A stretch of 64,000 bases of DNA from Streptococcus sanguinis. GTDB taxonomy: Bacteria; Bacillota; Bacilli; Lactobacillales; Streptococcaceae. The stretch covers positions 1,674,001 to 1,738,000 of the forward strand of contig CP040556.1 in the NCBI GenBank assembly GCA_013378335.1. Direction: 5' to 3'. The position numbers were made by a program, and so were the translations under genes. Below the pieces are notes generated by a model. The model had not been told where the DNA came from. It worked only from the letters and a program-made list of their open reading frames with translations, and made no database searches. The stretch's first letter is position 1. The number at the start of each line of letters is the position of its first letter. Of the stretch, positions 34,708 to 43,410 are shown piece after piece.

Positions 34708-35151
34708 TCACACCGCCTCTTGCTGGCATTGGGGGCATAGGCCATAGACAGTCGTCTGGCTTTGGGTGATGTGGTAGCCAGTCTGCACTTCAGCCTCATG
34801 CTTCACATCAGGAAGTTCCAGCTCCATATCAGCAATACGGCCGCATTTTTCACAGATGACATTGAGATGCTGATGACCCATAAAGTCAAAGTAGGTCGTC
34901 GTATCATTGCGAACCTTGAGCTCAGCGACAAAACCCTCATCAATCAGAACCTTGAGATTATTATAGACTGTTGCCAGACTCATATTAGGAAAATTGGGCT
35001 TCAAGTCCTGATATATCATTTCAGCGCTAGGATGGTCGTGACTTTGGATAATATAGTCAATTACCGCTTTCCGTGTTTCTGTAATACGCACGCCCTTGGC
35101 GCGCAAATGGCCAATTACTTGGTCAAAGTCATGCTGATGTTCTTGTTTCAT
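34708..35151 (-). CDS. perR: Fur-family peroxide-responsive repressor PerR
   Basis: A 147-residue Fur-family regulator. The winged helix is at LRAKGVRITETRKAVIDYII and LATVYNNLKVLIDEGF; the metal and dimer domain holds two CXXC pairs, CEKC and CPQC, for structural zinc, and the histidine run GHQHLNVIC for the regulatory metal. Sequence is closest to streptococcal PerR, which senses peroxide by metal-catalysed histidine oxidation and controls dpr and related genes. A close match to the PerR/Fur box lies at the -35 region of its own promoter (35220-35234), which indicates autoregulation. Confidence 0.9.
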   Translation of the reverse strand: MKQEHQHDFDQVIGHLRAKGVRITETRKAVIDYIIQSHDHPSAEMIYQDLKPNFPNMSLATVYNNLKVLIDEGFVAELKVRNDTTTYFDFMGHQHLNVICEKCGRIADMELELPDVKHEAEVQTGYHITQSQTTVYGLCPQCQQEAV

Positions 35152-35189
35152 TATTTACTCCGTTATAGCCTCTCATCTAAGTCATTACC

Positions 35190-35234
35190 ATTATACCATG
35201 ACTAGGCTTACTTGGCTATTAAGAATGATTGTAA
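35190..35234 (-). promoter_or_regulatory. perR promoter with PerR box
   Basis: On the minus strand -10 TATAAT at 35190-35195. TTACAATCATTCTTA at 35220-35234 matches the box consensus TTAnAATnATTnTAA at all but one fixed position and lies directly upstream of the -35 position. Confidence 0.7.
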
Positions 35235-35286
35235 ATAAGGCCTAAAATTTTTTAATTCTATCAGTGCCTTGATTTTCCTGCCAAAA

Positions 35287-35332
35287 ATAAAAAGCCTGCT
35301 ATTCCCAACAAAAGTTGAGACAACAGACTTTT
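35287..35332 (-). terminator. terminator of the SHIRT adhesin gene
   Basis: On the minus strand AAAAGTCTG...CAAC-TTTT-GTTG...CAGGCTTTTTATTTT: a long interrupted stem with U-rich tail, 43 bases after the stop. Confidence 0.75.
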
Positions 35333-35374
35333 CATATATTCTTGATTTTCAAAGCTTTTTACTGTAGCTTAATC

Positions 35375-38300
35375 TTAGTCACGCTGACGTTTGGTCAAGC
35401 TAACTGCTCCTCCAAGAGTCAAGAATCCAAGAATCAGCATCCAGATAGATGCATCTTGGCCGGTCTTAGGCAGAATTCGTTTCTTGCCAATCTCTTTAAC
35501 TTGAGCATCTACAAGCAAGCGATTGGTTACATTCATACCTTCAGCTTGATTGCTGTAGCCTTCCACTTCGTCCTCGCGGACACTATAGACGATTTCTTTT
35601 CCATCCTTGAAGCGAGGCAGGTTTTCAAAGCTATATTTCCAGCCCATCGCCTCATCAACAGTTACGCTGATGCCTGTATCCTGTCCATCTGCAAGTAAAT
35701 GAACAAGGACACTCTGTGGTCGGCGACCTGCACCGTTATCATTGTCAATCCAGATCACAGTGCCAGTAAGCGTCGTTGAGTCAGCTGCAAAAGTCCAAGT
35801 GCCAACAAATTTTGCATCCGCTCCGTTAATGGTCTCTTCCGTCTTGTCGTAAGACTTAAAGGTCCAAGTACCGTCTGCGGTCTGCACTTCCGTCTTCGCT
35901 GGCTGTGTTGAAGTGGCTTTAGTGCCATCTAACAAGTTTGCTTGGTCGCTTGGAAGCAAGGATTTCACTTCTTGGGGCAATTCCTTACCAACAGTTCCAC
36001 TGACAAATTCATGTGTAGTTTTGTAGGTTGGTGCCGGACTAGGTTTTGCCACAAACGTCCATGTACCGACAAATTTTGCGTCTGCTCCGTTGATCGTTGC
36101 TTCGTTCTTATCATATGACTGAAAGCTCCAGCTGCCATCAGATGTTTCAACTTCTGTCTTCACTGGTTGCGTTGGAGTGGCTTTCGTACCGTCGGCCAAA
36201 TCAGATTTATCGCTTGGAAGCAAGGATTTCACTTCTTGTGGCAGTTCTTTACCTGCTGTACCGCTAATGAACTCATGCACAGCCTTGTAAGTTGGTGCTG
36301 GGCTAGGCTTCGCCACAAATGTCCAAGTGCCAACAAATTTAGCGTCTGCACCATTAATGGTTGCTTCGTTCTTGTCATATGACTGGAAGCTCCAGCTGCC
36401 ATCAGATGTTTCAACTTCTGTCTTAACTGGTTGCGTTGGAGTGGTTTTCGTACCGTCGGCTAAATCAGATTTATCGTTTGGAAGCAAAGATTTCACTTCT
36501 TGTGGCAGTTCTTTACCAGCGGTGCCACTGACAAATTCATGCGTTGCTTTATATGTTGGTGCTGGGGTAGGTGTTGCTACAAAATTCCAAGTACCGACAA
36601 ATTTTGCATCCGCTCCGTTAATGGTCTCTTCCGTCTTGTCGTAAGACTTAAAGGTCCAAGTGCCATCAGCGGTCTTCACTTCTGTCTTCGCTGGCTGCGT
36701 TGGAGTGGCTTTCGTACCGTCGACTAAATCAGATTTATCAGTTGGAAGCAAATCTTTCACTTCTTGTGGCAGTTCCTTACCTGCTGTACCGCTGACAAAT
36801 TCATGTGTAGATTTGTAAGTTGGTACTGGACTAGGCTTCGCCACAAACGTCCAAGTTCCAACAAATGTAGCGTCTGCACCATTAATGGTTGCTTCGTTCT
36901 TGTCATATGATTGGAAACTCCAGCTGCCATCAGATGTTTCAACTTCTGTCTTCACTGGTTGCGTTGGAGTGGCTTTCGTACCGTCGGCTAAATCAGATTT
37001 ATCGCTTGGAAGCAAGGATTTCACTTCTTGTGGTAGTTCTTTACCTGCTGTACCACTGACGAACTCATGTGTCGCTTTATAAGTTGGTGCTGGGGTAGGT
37101 GTTGCTACAAAATTCCAAGTACCGACAAATTTTGCATCCGCTCCGTTAATGGTCTCTTCGTTCTTGTCGTAAGACTTAAAGGTCCAAGTGCCATCCGCGG
37201 TCTTCACTTCTGTCTTCGCTGGCTGCGTTGGAGTAGCTTTCGTACCGTCTGCCAAGTCAGACTTGTCGCTTGGGAGTAAATCCTTCACTGCTTGTGGAAG
37301 GTCTTTACCAGCTGTGCTGCTGACAAATTCATGTGTCGCTTTATAAGTTGGCGCTGGGGTAAAATCCCATGTGCCGACAAAGTGCGCATCCGCTCCGTTA
37401 ATGGTCTCTTCGTTCTTGTCGTAAGACTTAAAGGTCCAAGTGCCATCCGCGGTCTTCACTTCCGTCTTGACTGGTTGCGTTGGAGTGGCTTTCGTACCGT
37501 CTGCCAAGTCAGGCTTGTCGGATGGAAGTAAATCCTTCACTTCTTGTGGAAGTTCCTTACCTGCTGTACCGCTAATGAACTCGTGAGTAGCCTTGTAAGT
37601 TGGATTTGGGGTGAAGTCCCAAGTGCCGACAAACTTCACATCTGCTCCGTTGATCGTCTCTTCTGTCTTGTCATAAGATTTAAAAGTCCAAGTACCGTCT
37701 GCGGTCTGCACTTCCGTCTTCGCTGGCTGTGTTGAAGTGGCTTTGGTACCATCAGCTAAATTAGGCTTGTCGGATGGAAGTAAATCTTTCACTGCTTGTG
37801 GCAGTTCTTTACCTGCTGTTCCACTAACGAACTCGTGAGTAGCCTTATAAGTTGGATTTGGGGTGAAGTCCCAAGTGCCGACAAACTTCACATCTGATCC
37901 ATTGATCGTCTCTTCGTTCTTATCGTATGACTTAAAGGTCCAGGTACCGTCGGTCGTTTTCACTTCTGTCTTCACCGGCTGTGTTGGAGTTACCTTTGTA
38001 CCATTCTCCAGATTCTTTTCTGTTTCTGGTATTAGGTCTTTGATTTCCTGCGGGAGTTCCTTACCAGCAGTGCCACTGACAAATTCGTGTTTCTTTTCAT
38101 AGAGCAAGTCAGTAGTAACTTGATTAGATGGTGCTGAAAGATTATCTACTTTCAAGGTCACTGTATTTTCAACCGTTGCAGCACCCTTTTCTGCTACCTT
38201 TTGATTGGTTGCAGTCTTGTAGGTAATGACTATATCTTGAGAAGAATTTGCTTTTACATACTCCGGTGTCATCTTGACCGTAACGGTCTGGCCTTTCTTT

Positions 38301-39487
38301 TCAATCGTGTAATCACGACCTTCCTGCAAGACATTGCCGCCAGCCTCAACCTTGAGCTCCTTGTAATCCAGTCGCTCATCAAAGGTTTCAGTCATCTCAA
38401 TAGTAGTCGGGGTAGCCAAAATATCCTTACCAGGAACTGGAATCTTGAAGGTTCCCTTATAAGTCACCTCTTGACCTTCCTTAGCTGGAATCTTAACTGG
38501 ATCCACTTCTAAGACTGGCTTGGGATCAACTTTTTCAATATAAAGACCAAAGACTGCCGAGCAAACCTCTGTTGATGAATAACCAAAATTCATCTTATTA
38601 CTATTTGACCGAAGCGCTAAACCAGAAATATTGTTCTCAGAATAGCTACCGCTTGTAATCTGAGTTGCTACCCAAGCAGTTCGTTCTCCTTGGTCTTCCT
38701 GTCTTAAGACATTGGCATTATTCATCAAACGAAGATTAACATCATTTTGATAATCTTTAACATAGAAGGTTTCCTTCAAGTTGTTGGCATCAATTGCATC
38801 GATGTCTGTTGGCTTCATAACCAACTTCAAATCTGTCTCGGAACCATCTGCATAACGCAACTCTGCTGTTACATCCGCATCAAGCCAAAAAGCCTTATTC
38901 ATAATGTAGTCATGAGCTGCATCTACATAGGGAACATTCCCAATTTCAAAAGCATTATTTTCCCATAATTCCGAAATAGAGAAAAATTCTACCGTTTGCT
39001 TTTGAGCACTATTCATCTCTGACTCTGCCTGAGCAGTATTGAGGTAGTGTAAGGTTACCTTATTGAAATTCAGATAAGCATCCACTTGCTTACCGTGAAC
39101 AGTTCCAACATTGGTAAATTTTAAAGACAGAGGATTATCAAATACTTGATCCTGCTTCTTGCTCTTATCCACTTTGAGAGTGAAATTCTCCATCTCTTTA
39201 GCATAAGCTCCGCCACTCAGATATTCATAATGCGGATTGGACAAATGAAATTGATCAACAGCCGATGACTTAGATAAGACACTGACATTATTGATATTCA
39301 AATTGAACTTATGGATATCCAGAGTAGAAATATCCGTTGCATTCTTAATCTCCTCCAAGGCAGACAATGTCTGAATGGGGAGCAAAAAGATTGAAAAAAG
39401 CACAACAAATAATCCCATCAGCAAGCGAAATTTGCTGCCAAAAGGATTAACAGGGCGCAGTGAGCCCCGATGTAGTTTCCATTTCAT
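35375..39487 (-). CDS. LPKTG-anchored surface adhesin with nine SHIRT repeats (periscope protein)
   Basis: A 1370-residue cell-wall protein. Residues 1-44 are a signal peptide (hydrophobic FRLLMGLFVVLFSIFLLP). Residues about 45-330 are a ligand-binding-type N-terminal region, followed to 460 by a beta-sandwich-like stalk (KVDPKPVLEVDPV to LSAPSNQV). Residues about 463-1233 hold nine SHIRT repeats of 84-88 residues, each starting HEFVSGTAGKELPQ and ending INGADAKFVGTW. A Cna-B-like domain follows (GTVIWIDNDN to MNVTNRL). LPKTG is at 1339-1343, then a membrane helix and KRQRD. Sortase A would anchor it. It resembles the S. gordonii Sgo_0707 type, in which repeat number sets how far the tip projects. 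ATG after AGGAGGTAAG. Confidence 0.92.
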   Translation of the reverse strand: MKWKLHRGSLRPVNPFGSKFRLLMGLFVVLFSIFLLPIQTLSALEEIKNATDISTLDIHKFNLNINNVSVLSKSSAVDQFHLSNPHYEYLSGGAYAKEMENFTLKVDKSKKQDQVFDNPLSLKFTNVGTVHGKQVDAYLNFNKVTLHYLNTAQAESEMNSAQKQTVEFFSISELWENNAFEIGNVPYVDAAHDYIMNKAFWLDADVTAELRYADGSETDLKLVMKPTDIDAIDANNLKETFYVKDYQNDVNLRLMNNANVLRQEDQGERTAWVATQITSGSYSENNISGLALRSNSNKMNFGYSSTEVCSAVFGLYIEKVDPKPVLEVDPVKIPAKEGQEVTYKGTFKIPVPGKDILATPTTIEMTETFDERLDYKELKVEAGGNVLQEGRDYTIEKKGQTVTVKMTPEYVKANSSQDIVITYKTATNQKVAEKGAATVENTVTLKVDNLSAPSNQVTTDLLYEKKHEFVSGTAGKELPQEIKDLIPETEKNLENGTKVTPTQPVKTEVKTTDGTWTFKSYDKNEETINGSDVKFVGTWDFTPNPTYKATHEFVSGTAGKELPQAVKDLLPSDKPNLADGTKATSTQPAKTEVQTADGTWTFKSYDKTEETINGADVKFVGTWDFTPNPTYKATHEFISGTAGKELPQEVKDLLPSDKPDLADGTKATPTQPVKTEVKTADGTWTFKSYDKNEETINGADAHFVGTWDFTPAPTYKATHEFVSSTAGKDLPQAVKDLLPSDKSDLADGTKATPTQPAKTEVKTADGTWTFKSYDKNEETINGADAKFVGTWNFVATPTPAPTYKATHEFVSGTAGKELPQEVKSLLPSDKSDLADGTKATPTQPVKTEVETSDGSWSFQSYDKNEATINGADATFVGTWTFVAKPSPVPTYKSTHEFVSGTAGKELPQEVKDLLPTDKSDLVDGTKATPTQPAKTEVKTADGTWTFKSYDKTEETINGADAKFVGTWNFVATPTPAPTYKATHEFVSGTAGKELPQEVKSLLPNDKSDLADGTKTTPTQPVKTEVETSDGSWSFQSYDKNEATINGADAKFVGTWTFVAKPSPAPTYKAVHEFISGTAGKELPQEVKSLLPSDKSDLADGTKATPTQPVKTEVETSDGSWSFQSYDKNEATINGADAKFVGTWTFVAKPSPAPTYKTTHEFVSGTVGKELPQEVKSLLPSDQANLLDGTKATSTQPAKTEVQTADGTWTFKSYDKTEETINGADAKFVGTWTFAADSTTLTGTVIWIDNDNGAGRRPQSVLVHLLADGQDTGISVTVDEAMGWKYSFENLPRFKDGKEIVYSVREDEVEGYSNQAEGMNVTNRLLVDAQVKEIGKKRILPKTGQDASIWMLILGFLTLGGAVSLTKRQRD
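35787..38100 (-). repeat. nine tandem SHIRT-coding repeats, about 252-264 bp each
   Basis: Nine in-frame units. Units differ mainly in the linker: FTPNPTY or FTPAPTY (units 1-3) against FVATPTPAPTY and FVAKPSPAPTY (units 4-8). Two subtypes alternate, KTADGTWTFKSYDK and ETSDGSWSFQSYDK: unit 4+5 and unit 6+7 repeat the same two-unit order, and 7 and 8 are nearly identical, which points to recent duplication. Confidence 0.92.
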
Positions 39488-39764
39488 TTCTTACCTCCTA
39501 AACTTTTTCAATGATCTCGCAATCATTACGCAAAAAGAAATGTTCCCTTCATTTTATCATAAAGACCTATGATTTAAAAGTGCTTTTGCTAAAATTTTCA
39601 ACTTTTTATTTTAAGTCTTTAAAAATGTTTGTCCTTTATCATTCTCTTTTGATTAGAGACAATTTCCTTCACTTCTTTGCAAAATAAAAACTCCAAGAAA
39701 GTTCATCAATCAACTTTCTCGAAGCCACTAAATCTTTTATTAAGTTCAAGAACTGAGAGCAAAA
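39488..39764. other. intergenic stretch upstream of the adhesin
   Basis: No gene seen. It holds the adhesin leader with AGGAGG, a weak promoter-like region near 39550-39580, and a hairpin at about 39694-39717 (AGAAAGTT facing AACTTTCT) that on the minus strand is followed a few bases later by TTTTT and may be a second terminator for HU. Confidence 0.5.
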
Positions 39765-39808
39765 AGAAAAACCTGACATACTCGCCAAAGGCAAGTGTGT
39801 CAGGCTTT
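39765..39808 (-). terminator. terminator of the HU gene
   Basis: On the minus strand CCTGACACACTTGCC-TTT-GGCGAGTATGTCAGG and TTTTT. A 15-bp stem with two weak positions. Confidence 0.9.
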
Positions 39809-39819
39809 ATTAACCAAAA

Positions 39820-40095
39820 TTATTTTACAGCGTCTTTAAGTGCTTTACCTGCTTTGAAAGCTGGTACTTTAGAAGCCGCGATTTTGATTTCTTTACCAGT
39901 TTGTGGGTTGCGACCTTTACGTGCTGCACGCTCACGAACTTCAAAGTTACCAAAACCGATAAGTTGAACTTTTTCACCTTTTGAAAGGTACTCAGTTACA
40001 GCTGCGAATACAGCATCAACTGCTGCTGCTGAATCTTTTTTAGTCAATTCTGTAGCTTCTGCTACTTTTGCGATCAAATCTTGTTTGTTAGCCAT
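39820..40095 (-). CDS. hup: HU family DNA-binding protein
   Basis: A 91-residue histone-like protein that bends and compacts DNA. The family signature [19 protein letters not shown] includes the DNA-intercalating Pro in the beta arm, and the N-terminal helices ([21 protein letters not shown]) form the dimer. Strong codon bias (abundant protein). The ATG at 40095 follows TGGAGG, with a consensus-like promoter upstream. Streptococci have a single HU, so this is probably essential. Confidence 0.96.
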   Translation of the reverse strand: MANKQDLIAKVAEATELTKKDSAAAVDAVFAAVTEYLSKGEKVQLIGFGNFEVRERAARKGRNPQTGKEIKIAASKVPAFKAGKALKDAVK

Positions 40096-40144
40096 TTAAC
40101 AAATCCTCCAAATTTTTTCTGGGTTGATAACCCTAACAAATATT

Positions 40145-40173
40145 ATCATATCTAAAAATAGCTTTCAGGTCAA
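40145..40173 (-). promoter_or_regulatory. HU gene promoter
   Basis: On the minus strand TTGACC (40168-40173), 17 bases, TATGAT (40145-40150), 50 bases before the ATG. Confidence 0.75.
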
Positions 40174-40207
40174 GTACTAAGCCGCTATTTTCTAAATTAT
40201 TATGGTT

Positions 40208-41041
40208 TTATTCGTAACGAATCAACACAGCCCAAGCATTTTCCCCTGTATGTGTCTGAATAATGGACCCTGTTTCCAGCATTGAAATAGGTTTCTTGAC
40301 ATACGGCTGTAAACTTTCCTTCATTTCCTGGGCCAATTCTGGACCGCCAGCATAGGAAATTCCAATCTCAGCCACTTGCTTATTTTGCAGACTTGCTGTC
40401 AAATCATCCAACCATTTTTTAAAGGTCTTAGCGCCCCTACCCTTGACAATGGGCTCCAGCTGATGGTCCTTCATTTGCATGATAACCCGGATATTAAGCA
40501 AGGAGCTAATCAGACCGGAAACTCGGCCAATACGGCCTCCTTTAACCAGATTTTCTAAGGTAGAGAGACCGATATAGAGCTCTGTCTTTTCTTTCACTTC
40601 CTCTATTTTGGCTAGAATTTCCTCCACGCTAGCTCCTTCCTTGGCCAGTTTAGCCGCTTCAGTGACTTGGAATTTCATAGCCTGATCAGTAAAAGAGCTG
40701 TCAACAACCGTCACATCAGCATTAGCCAAAGTCGCTCCCTGACGAGCTGCTTCGACAGTCCCTGACAAGGCGTGAGACATGTGAATGGAGATAATCTGCG
40801 CTCCATCCTCAGCCAATTGCTCAAAAACATCAGCAAAGACTCCGACAGGCGGCTGGCTGGTTTTAGGCAGATTGCGACTAGACTGCATGAGACGAAGAAA
40901 CTCACCTTCCTCTAGGTCTGCATCCGAATAGACCACCCCGTCCACCATAACAGAGAGAGGCACAATTGTAATGTCTAATTCCTTAGCAACCTCTGGTTCA
41001 ATGGTTACAGATGAGTCTGTTACGATTTTTATTTTTGTCAT
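40208..41041 (-). CDS. DegV family fatty acid-binding protein
   Basis: A 277-residue DegV/FakB-type protein, which binds fatty acids for phosphorylation by FakA at the cytosol-membrane interface. Marks are the N-terminal [26 protein letters not shown] (the TSQPS-like loop), [17 protein letters not shown] and [14 protein letters not shown], and the ligand-pocket RIGRVSG block. The ATG at 41041 has only a weak ribosome site. It lies upstream of HU in the same direction, a position seen in other streptococci. Confidence 0.92.
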   Translation of the reverse strand: MTKIKIVTDSSVTIEPEVAKELDITIVPLSVMVDGVVYSDADLEEGEFLRLMQSSRNLPKTSQPPVGVFADVFEQLAEDGAQIISIHMSHALSGTVEAARQGATLANADVTVVDSSFTDQAMKFQVTEAAKLAKEGASVEEILAKIEEVKEKTELYIGLSTLENLVKGGRIGRVSGLISSLLNIRVIMQMKDHQLEPIVKGRGAKTFKKWLDDLTASLQNKQVAEIGISYAGGPELAQEMKESLQPYVKKPISMLETGSIIQTHTGENAWAVLIRYE

Positions 41042-41408
41042 AGATTTCCTACTCTGTATCTAAATTTTAACTTATTATTACACTACATTATACCAAATTT
41101 TTATGGTTTTGTGGGGGAATATTCGCTAAAATCACAGCTCAGACCAAGCGTTTCCTAAATTTAATCTGCTTGTTTTAGGTTTTTAATCTTTTTGCGCTTC
41201 TTTAAAATTAGATGAAAAAGTGTTTACATGCAGCTTTTTTAGCTTTATTGGGGAAAATTTTAGGAAAAAGCTGGTTTTCAAAGAGAATCTCAGCAAAAAA
41301 ATATTGGATTTTCCCAATCTCAGATTGAAGTCAAAGTCGTAAGAACAGCAGTTTCTAAGGGCTTTTCTTTGTGTAAAGTCGTATAATAGAGGCGAGAACA
41401 GTTGTGAG
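41042..41408. other. AT-rich intergenic stretch before IS relics
   Basis: No gene seen. The right end from about 41370 (TATAATAGAGG, then GTGAGGTG) looks like the 5' leader and promoter of an IS1182-type transposase whose start follows at 41418. The left part contains A/T runs only. Confidence 0.5.
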
Positions 41409-41417
41409 GTGCTAGCT

Positions 41418-41585
41418 ATGTTTCACAAAGAAAAACCTGATTATAATCGTTGCCAATATGGCTTCTATACGATAGACGAATTGGTCCCAGAAGATCACTT
41501 TCTTCGCCAATCGGAATCAGAGGTTGATTTCGACTTTATCTATGACTTGGTTGAAGAAACCTATAGCCCAGATCAGGGTCGTCCC
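41418..41585 (+). pseudogene. IS1182-family transposase, 5' fragment
   Basis: MFHKEKPDYNRCQYGFYTIDELVPEDHFLRQ followed by VDFDFIYDLVEETYSPDQGRP is the N-terminus of an IS1182-family transposase (MFHKEKPDYN and DELVPEDHFLR are typical). It breaks off after about 55 codons, where the frame runs directly into an IS3-type integrase sequence. The remaining three quarters of the transposase are missing. Confidence 0.8.
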
Positions 41586-42132
41586 AAGAAAGGACCCAAA
41601 TTAGGGAAGCCTTACTATATAACAGACAATAAGTTGGATCGTGATTTTCAGGCAGACAAGCCTATGGAGAAGCTCGTAACGGACATCACCTACCTCTCCT
41701 TTGGCAACTGTAGACTTTATCTATCTTCGATTATGGATCTCTATAATCGTGAAATTATGGCTTATACCATCTCAGATTGCTAGGATACGGACTTTGTGCT
41801 TGACATGCTTCATCAACTCGACCTGCCTCAAGGGGCACTCTTACACAGTGATCAGGGATCTGTCTACACCTCAAAACATACCATCAGGCTTGTACTGAAA
41901 AAGGCATCACCCGCTCCATGTCCCGTAAAGGAACGCCAGCAGATAATGCCTGTATCGAATGGTTCCATTCTGTTCTCAAGTCCGAAACCTTCTATCTCCA
42001 TAATTGGAGAAACCTAACCAAAGATAGTATAACAGATATTGTTAATCTTACATCATATTTTATAATGAAACTAGAATTCAACAGAAATTAAATGACCAGT
42101 CTCCTATAGATTACAGAAAACTGGCCTCATAA
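41586..42132 (+). pseudogene. IS3-family transposase OrfB, broken 3' part
   Basis: The sequence PKLGKPYYITDNKLDRDF, then MEKLVTDITYLSFGN, DLYNREIMAYTISDC, LLHSDQGSVYTS, and in other frames ITRSMSRKGTPADNACIEWF, KSETFYLHNWRN and FYNETRIQQKLNDQSP is the DDE integrase core of an IS3-family OrfB (D, D and E in the expected places). It has a TAG at 41781, a frameshift after SVYTS near 41870 and another near 42045. It is fused in frame to the IS1182 fragment before it. Confidence 0.85.
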
Positions 42133-42195
42133 ATGTGTTTTTCTTGTGTCCCATTATAAGGGTGCAGTGCCACTTTCGTTCTAGCCTTGCATGAG

Positions 42196-42687
42196 TTATT
42201 TTTCGCTTGGCGCAAAGATATAAGACAAGCCATTAGTGATGACACCAAAAGCCAATACCTTGGCCATAGTAGCAAATCCTACTATTGGATTGAACAACAT
42301 GACAAATGAGAAGATGATACCCAATATAGCTAGAGCTACCTCTACCATGTACCATTTTTGATTTCTGTTTTTCAACAAAACTTGTAGATAAATAGCTGAC
42401 ATTGTCAAAAAACTAAAGATAAAGAGCCACAAAATGACAGTTAGCGAGAAGAAGGGGATGAAAAAGAAGCCAAGTCCGATAGCTAGAGAAACCAAGATAT
42501 TTCCCCAAGGAATTGGGTTGAGCTTTTTCCAAAAGCTATAAATCAGCACTGCAATAGCACCTGACAGCTGCATCAAGCCAAAGACTAGCGAGAAAGTCGC
42601 AAGTGTTTTCAAGGGATAGTTCCACAAAAAAAGACCAAAAGCAAGGTAAAAAATACCGACGATAATATTGATAATTTTCATTGTCAT
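42196..42687 (-). CDS. DUF308 (HdeD-like) membrane protein
   Basis: A 163-residue protein of the DUF308 family with six membrane helices in three tandem pairs, as in HdeD. Start chosen at ATG 42687, six bases after AAAAGGAG; the upstream ATG overlaps the ribosome site and a further in-frame ATG follows. HdeD proteins are linked to acid resistance in enterics, but streptococcal function is unknown. It sits between two sets of transposase relics and may have been isolated from its original operon. Confidence 0.8.
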   Translation of the reverse strand: MTMKIINIIVGIFYLAFGLFLWNYPLKTLATFSLVFGLMQLSGAIAVLIYSFWKKLNPIPWGNILVSLAIGLGFFFIPFFSLTVILWLFIFSFLTMSAIYLQVLLKNRNQKWYMVEVALAILGIIFSFVMLFNPIVGFATMAKVLAFGVITNGLSYIFAPSEK

Positions 42688-42839
42688 TGTCATCTCCTTT
42701 TAAATAATCTGTCTCCATTATAACAGTTTCAAAAAAAAAAAGCAAATGTACAGAAATCCATCAGTTTAAAAGATTTTGATATCCTTTCTAAGATAAAGAA
42801 CGGACAAAATTCCAGTTTTCTTTTTCTAAGAAGAAAAAA

Positions 42840-43405
42840 GAACCTGGGACAATAGTCTCTTTGCTACAAAAAAAGCAACGGATTTGCTGTTGCTTTTTAC
42901 ATTGTTGCGATAGTCTTGGTAAAATAGAATTGACTAATAAACCATTTAGAAAGGCTATCCCATGCATATTCACTATAACACAAATCAAACAACTTTACCA
43001 CTTGAAATTAGTTCTTTCTTGCCTCAAGACCACATCGTTTTCACCATCGAAAAGGATGTCAATGCAGTAGATGACAGTCACTTCCATGCCTTCTATCATG
43101 CCTTCGGTCGCCCGTCTTATCACCCTAAAATGCTTTTAGCTACTCTTCTATTTGCATATTCACAAGGGATTTTCTCTGGACGAAAAATTGGTGTGGAACC
43201 TGTCTTTGGTCAGATAAAGGCTTGTTTGGGTTACAAGAGATGTAACCTGAGAGGCAAGCGTCAAGTGAAAATTGACATGGGATTAGTGCTCATGGCTAAT
43301 AACCTCCTTAAATACAATAAGAGAACGGTTCAACATTAAAAGCTAGAGTTCCGCAATGGGAAATCTCTAGCTTTTTTGTGGCTGAGAATTATTTTGTCTC
43401 AGACC
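42840..43405 (+). mobile_element. internally deleted IS1182-family element
   Basis: About 566 bp bounded by imperfect inverted ends: GAACCTGGGACAATAG on the left and, read from the other strand, GGGTCTGAGACAAAAT on the right. Inside is one frame joining the first and last parts of an IS1182-type transposase. It is a short non-autonomous derivative. Its ends resemble those of the 159-bp repeats at 3766 and 11255. Confidence 0.75.
42962..43339 (+). pseudogene. IS1182-family transposase with large internal in-frame deletion
   Basis: 125 codons: the start MHIHYNTNQTTLPLEISSF and FHAFYHAFGRPSYHPKMLL through FSGRKI is the N-terminus, then the frame jumps to GVEPVFGQIKACLGYKR and MANNLLKYNKR, the C-terminus. 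The DDE catalytic middle part is absent. It cannot be an active transposase. Confidence 0.85.
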
Positions 43406-43410
43406 CTTTT

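Noticed and set aside
36167..37735. Series of plus-strand open frames of 60-105 codons across the adhesin
   Set aside because: They recur at every repeat unit and are antisense shadows of the SHIRT-coding frame; none has a ribosome site or resembles a protein family.
35787..38100. Regular repeats of about 250 bp considered as a CRISPR-like or satellite array
   Set aside because: They are in-frame protein repeats (SHIRT domains) of one gene, with no spacers.
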